Source: DATGZX01 sp035296965 (GTDB lineage Bacteria > Planctomycetota > Planctomycetia > Gemmatales > Gemmataceae). From it: DNA of 64,000 nucleotides. The notes under the pieces are model-generated. The model searched no databases and was not told where the DNA came from. It saw nothing but the letters and a program-made list of their open reading frames with translations. The DNA lies in NCBI GenBank assembly GCA_035296965.1, contig DATGZX010000183.1, positions 1-64,000 of the forward strand. The letters run 5' to 3'. Below are positions 63,090-64,000 of this stretch, piece after piece; the first letter of the stretch is position 1; each line of letters begins with the position of its first letter. The position numbers and the translations under genes were made by a program.

Positions 63090-64000
63090 ATGCTCCATGC
63101 GCTGATTATGGCGGGCGGCGGCGGAACGCGATTTTGGCCCCGCAGCCGGCAGAGCCGGCCCAAGCAATTCCTGACTCTGATCGGCGACCGTTCCCTGCTC
63201 CAGCAGGCGTGTGACCGCATCGAAGCCCAGGTGCCGCCGCAAAATACATGGGTCATCACTGCCGGCGCCCATCGCGGCGAGACATCCCAGCAATTGCCGC
63301 AGCTTTCAACCGACCGGATTATTGGCGAGCCGTGCGGTCGCGATACCGCTGCCTGTATTGGCCTTGGTGCCGCGCTGGTGGCGCGCCACGACCCAACTGC
63401 GACCATGCTGGTCATGCCTGCGGACCACGTCATTGAACCGGTCCAGGAGTTCAACCGGGCGGTCCGCGCCGCCGAGCAGACGATCGAAGAGCATCCCAAA
63501 GCACTCCTCACGTTCGGGATCGTGCCGACCTTCCCCGCCACCGGCTATGGCTACATCCATCGCGGCGCCGAGATCACGCAGCGGCAAGGGATTGGCGTCT
63601 ACCGCGTTAACTCTTTCCGAGAGAAGCCCAGTTTCGATGTGGCCGAGCGCTTCGTATCGTCCGGAGAATACTACTGGAACAGCGGCATCTTTGTCTGGAA
63701 GGCAACGACCATCCTCGACGCCCTGCGCGAGCGCCAGCCCAAGCTGTTTGCCGCCGTGCAGCACATAGCAGAAACATGGTCGGGCCCCCAGCGCGAAGCA
63801 GTTCTGCGCAAGGAATACGAAGCACTGGAACGCATCAGCATCGACTTCGCCGTCATGGAAGATGCCAAGGAGGTTCTGGTCATCCAGGCCCCTTATCGCT
63901 GGGACGACGTCGGCAGTTGGCTGGCCCTGGAAAGGATGCACCCGCAGGATGCCGATGGCAACACGGTGCTGGCCACCCATTGCGGTCTCGAGACCAAGGG
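63090..64000 (+). CDS. manC: Mannose-1-phosphate guanylyltransferase, 3' part beyond the window
   Basis: The ATG at 63090 has GGGAG upstream, and the frame stays open to the end of the window (303 codons). The N-terminal MLHALIMAGGGGTRFWPRSR, followed by RPKQFLTLIGDRSLLQ, is the GTP-binding and catalytic motif of GDP-mannose pyrophosphorylases. ADHVI, FGIVPTFPATGYGYIHRG, VNSFREKPS, YYWNSGIFVWKA and APYRWDDVGSWLAL are the later family motifs. It makes GDP-mannose for glycans. Only the C-terminal end is missing. Confidence 0.94.
   Translation, partial: MLHALIMAGGGGTRFWPRSRQSRPKQFLTLIGDRSLLQQACDRIEAQVPPQNTWVITAGAHRGETSQQLPQLSTDRIIGEPCGRDTAACIGLGAALVARHDPTATMLVMPADHVIEPVQEFNRAVRAAEQTIEEHPKALLTFGIVPTFPATGYGYIHRGAEITQRQGIGVYRVNSFREKPSFDVAERFVSSGEYYWNSGIFVWKATTILDALRERQPKLFAAVQHIAETWSGPQREAVLRKEYEALERISIDFAVMEDAKEVLVIQAPYRWDDVGSWLALERMHPQDADGNTVLATHCGLETK

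Overview
The window reads as chromosomal DNA of a planctomycete, most likely a Gemmataceae-type organism. This is inferred from family content, not from a database search. The clues are an ECF sigma factor fused through a membrane helix to a large C-terminal domain, a DUF1559 protein with a prepilin-like N-terminus followed by a small carboxypeptidase-regulatory-like lipoprotein, a DUF362 Tat protein, a fused ThiS-ThiG, a NagB/PIG-L fusion, a Gld-type ABC operon with a DUF4340 protein, high GC, and several families of dispersed palindromic repeats. Gene density is ordinary and nothing looks like a prophage or a large island.

Layout. 1-2.2 kb: a VapC-like PIN protein lacking its N-terminus, an alpha/beta hydrolase and peptidase E. 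2.6-5.6 kb: a secreted Cys-rich protein and a copper P-type ATPase with YHS and heavy-metal-binding N-terminal domains. 5.7-9.6 kb: a deoxyhypusine-synthase-like enzyme and an SDR on the minus strand, then a DUF362 protein. 9.6-15.8 kb: the ECF sigma fusion, a zinc-ribbon membrane protein, a D-malate/tartrate dehydrogenase, a lipoprotein and an acyltransferase-like membrane protein. 16-18.7 kb: DUF1559 protein, lipoprotein and a PilZ protein. 18.9-27.1 kb: an Rrf2-regulated SUF iron-sulfur operon on the minus strand, in transcription order rrf2, sufB, a two-gene foreign-looking cassette, sufC, a palindromic repeat, sufD, sufS, sufU, sufT. 27.4 kb: tRNA-Leu(UAG). 27.9-31.9 kb: a PP2C phosphatase and, divergently, a methyltransferase / FAD oxidoreductase / type III polyketide synthase operon, probably for a phenolic lipid. 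32-39 kb: a Cys-rich exported peptide, a formylglycine-generating-enzyme-like protein, small unknowns, thiSG, nagB/PIG-L and DUF2203. 39.3-46.8 kb: a four-gene Gld-like ABC operon. 47-64 kb: housekeeping genes on the plus strand (SNF2/SWIM helicase, def-fmt-rsmB, Uma2, miaB, glnE, an MFS transporter, an MBL hydrolase, a UAP-type uridylyltransferase and the start of a mannose-1-phosphate guanylyltransferase).

The most interesting parts are four. The first is the translationally coupled two-gene cassette inserted between sufB and sufC: a small ParB-like protein and a 423-residue protein with two RFGQL motifs. The second is two families of near-identical palindromic elements. One has three copies of 71-72 bp with terminal GATTCGGC/GCCGAATC, one of them inside the suf operon. 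The other has four copies with a 27-bp stem, each placed just after a stop codon. The third is the type III PKS operon. The fourth is the exact dyad AGTCAA-N4-TTGACT overlapping the -35 box of the rrf2-suf promoter. All functional statements rest on motifs read from translated sequence and on knowledge of the families; no similarity search was possible.
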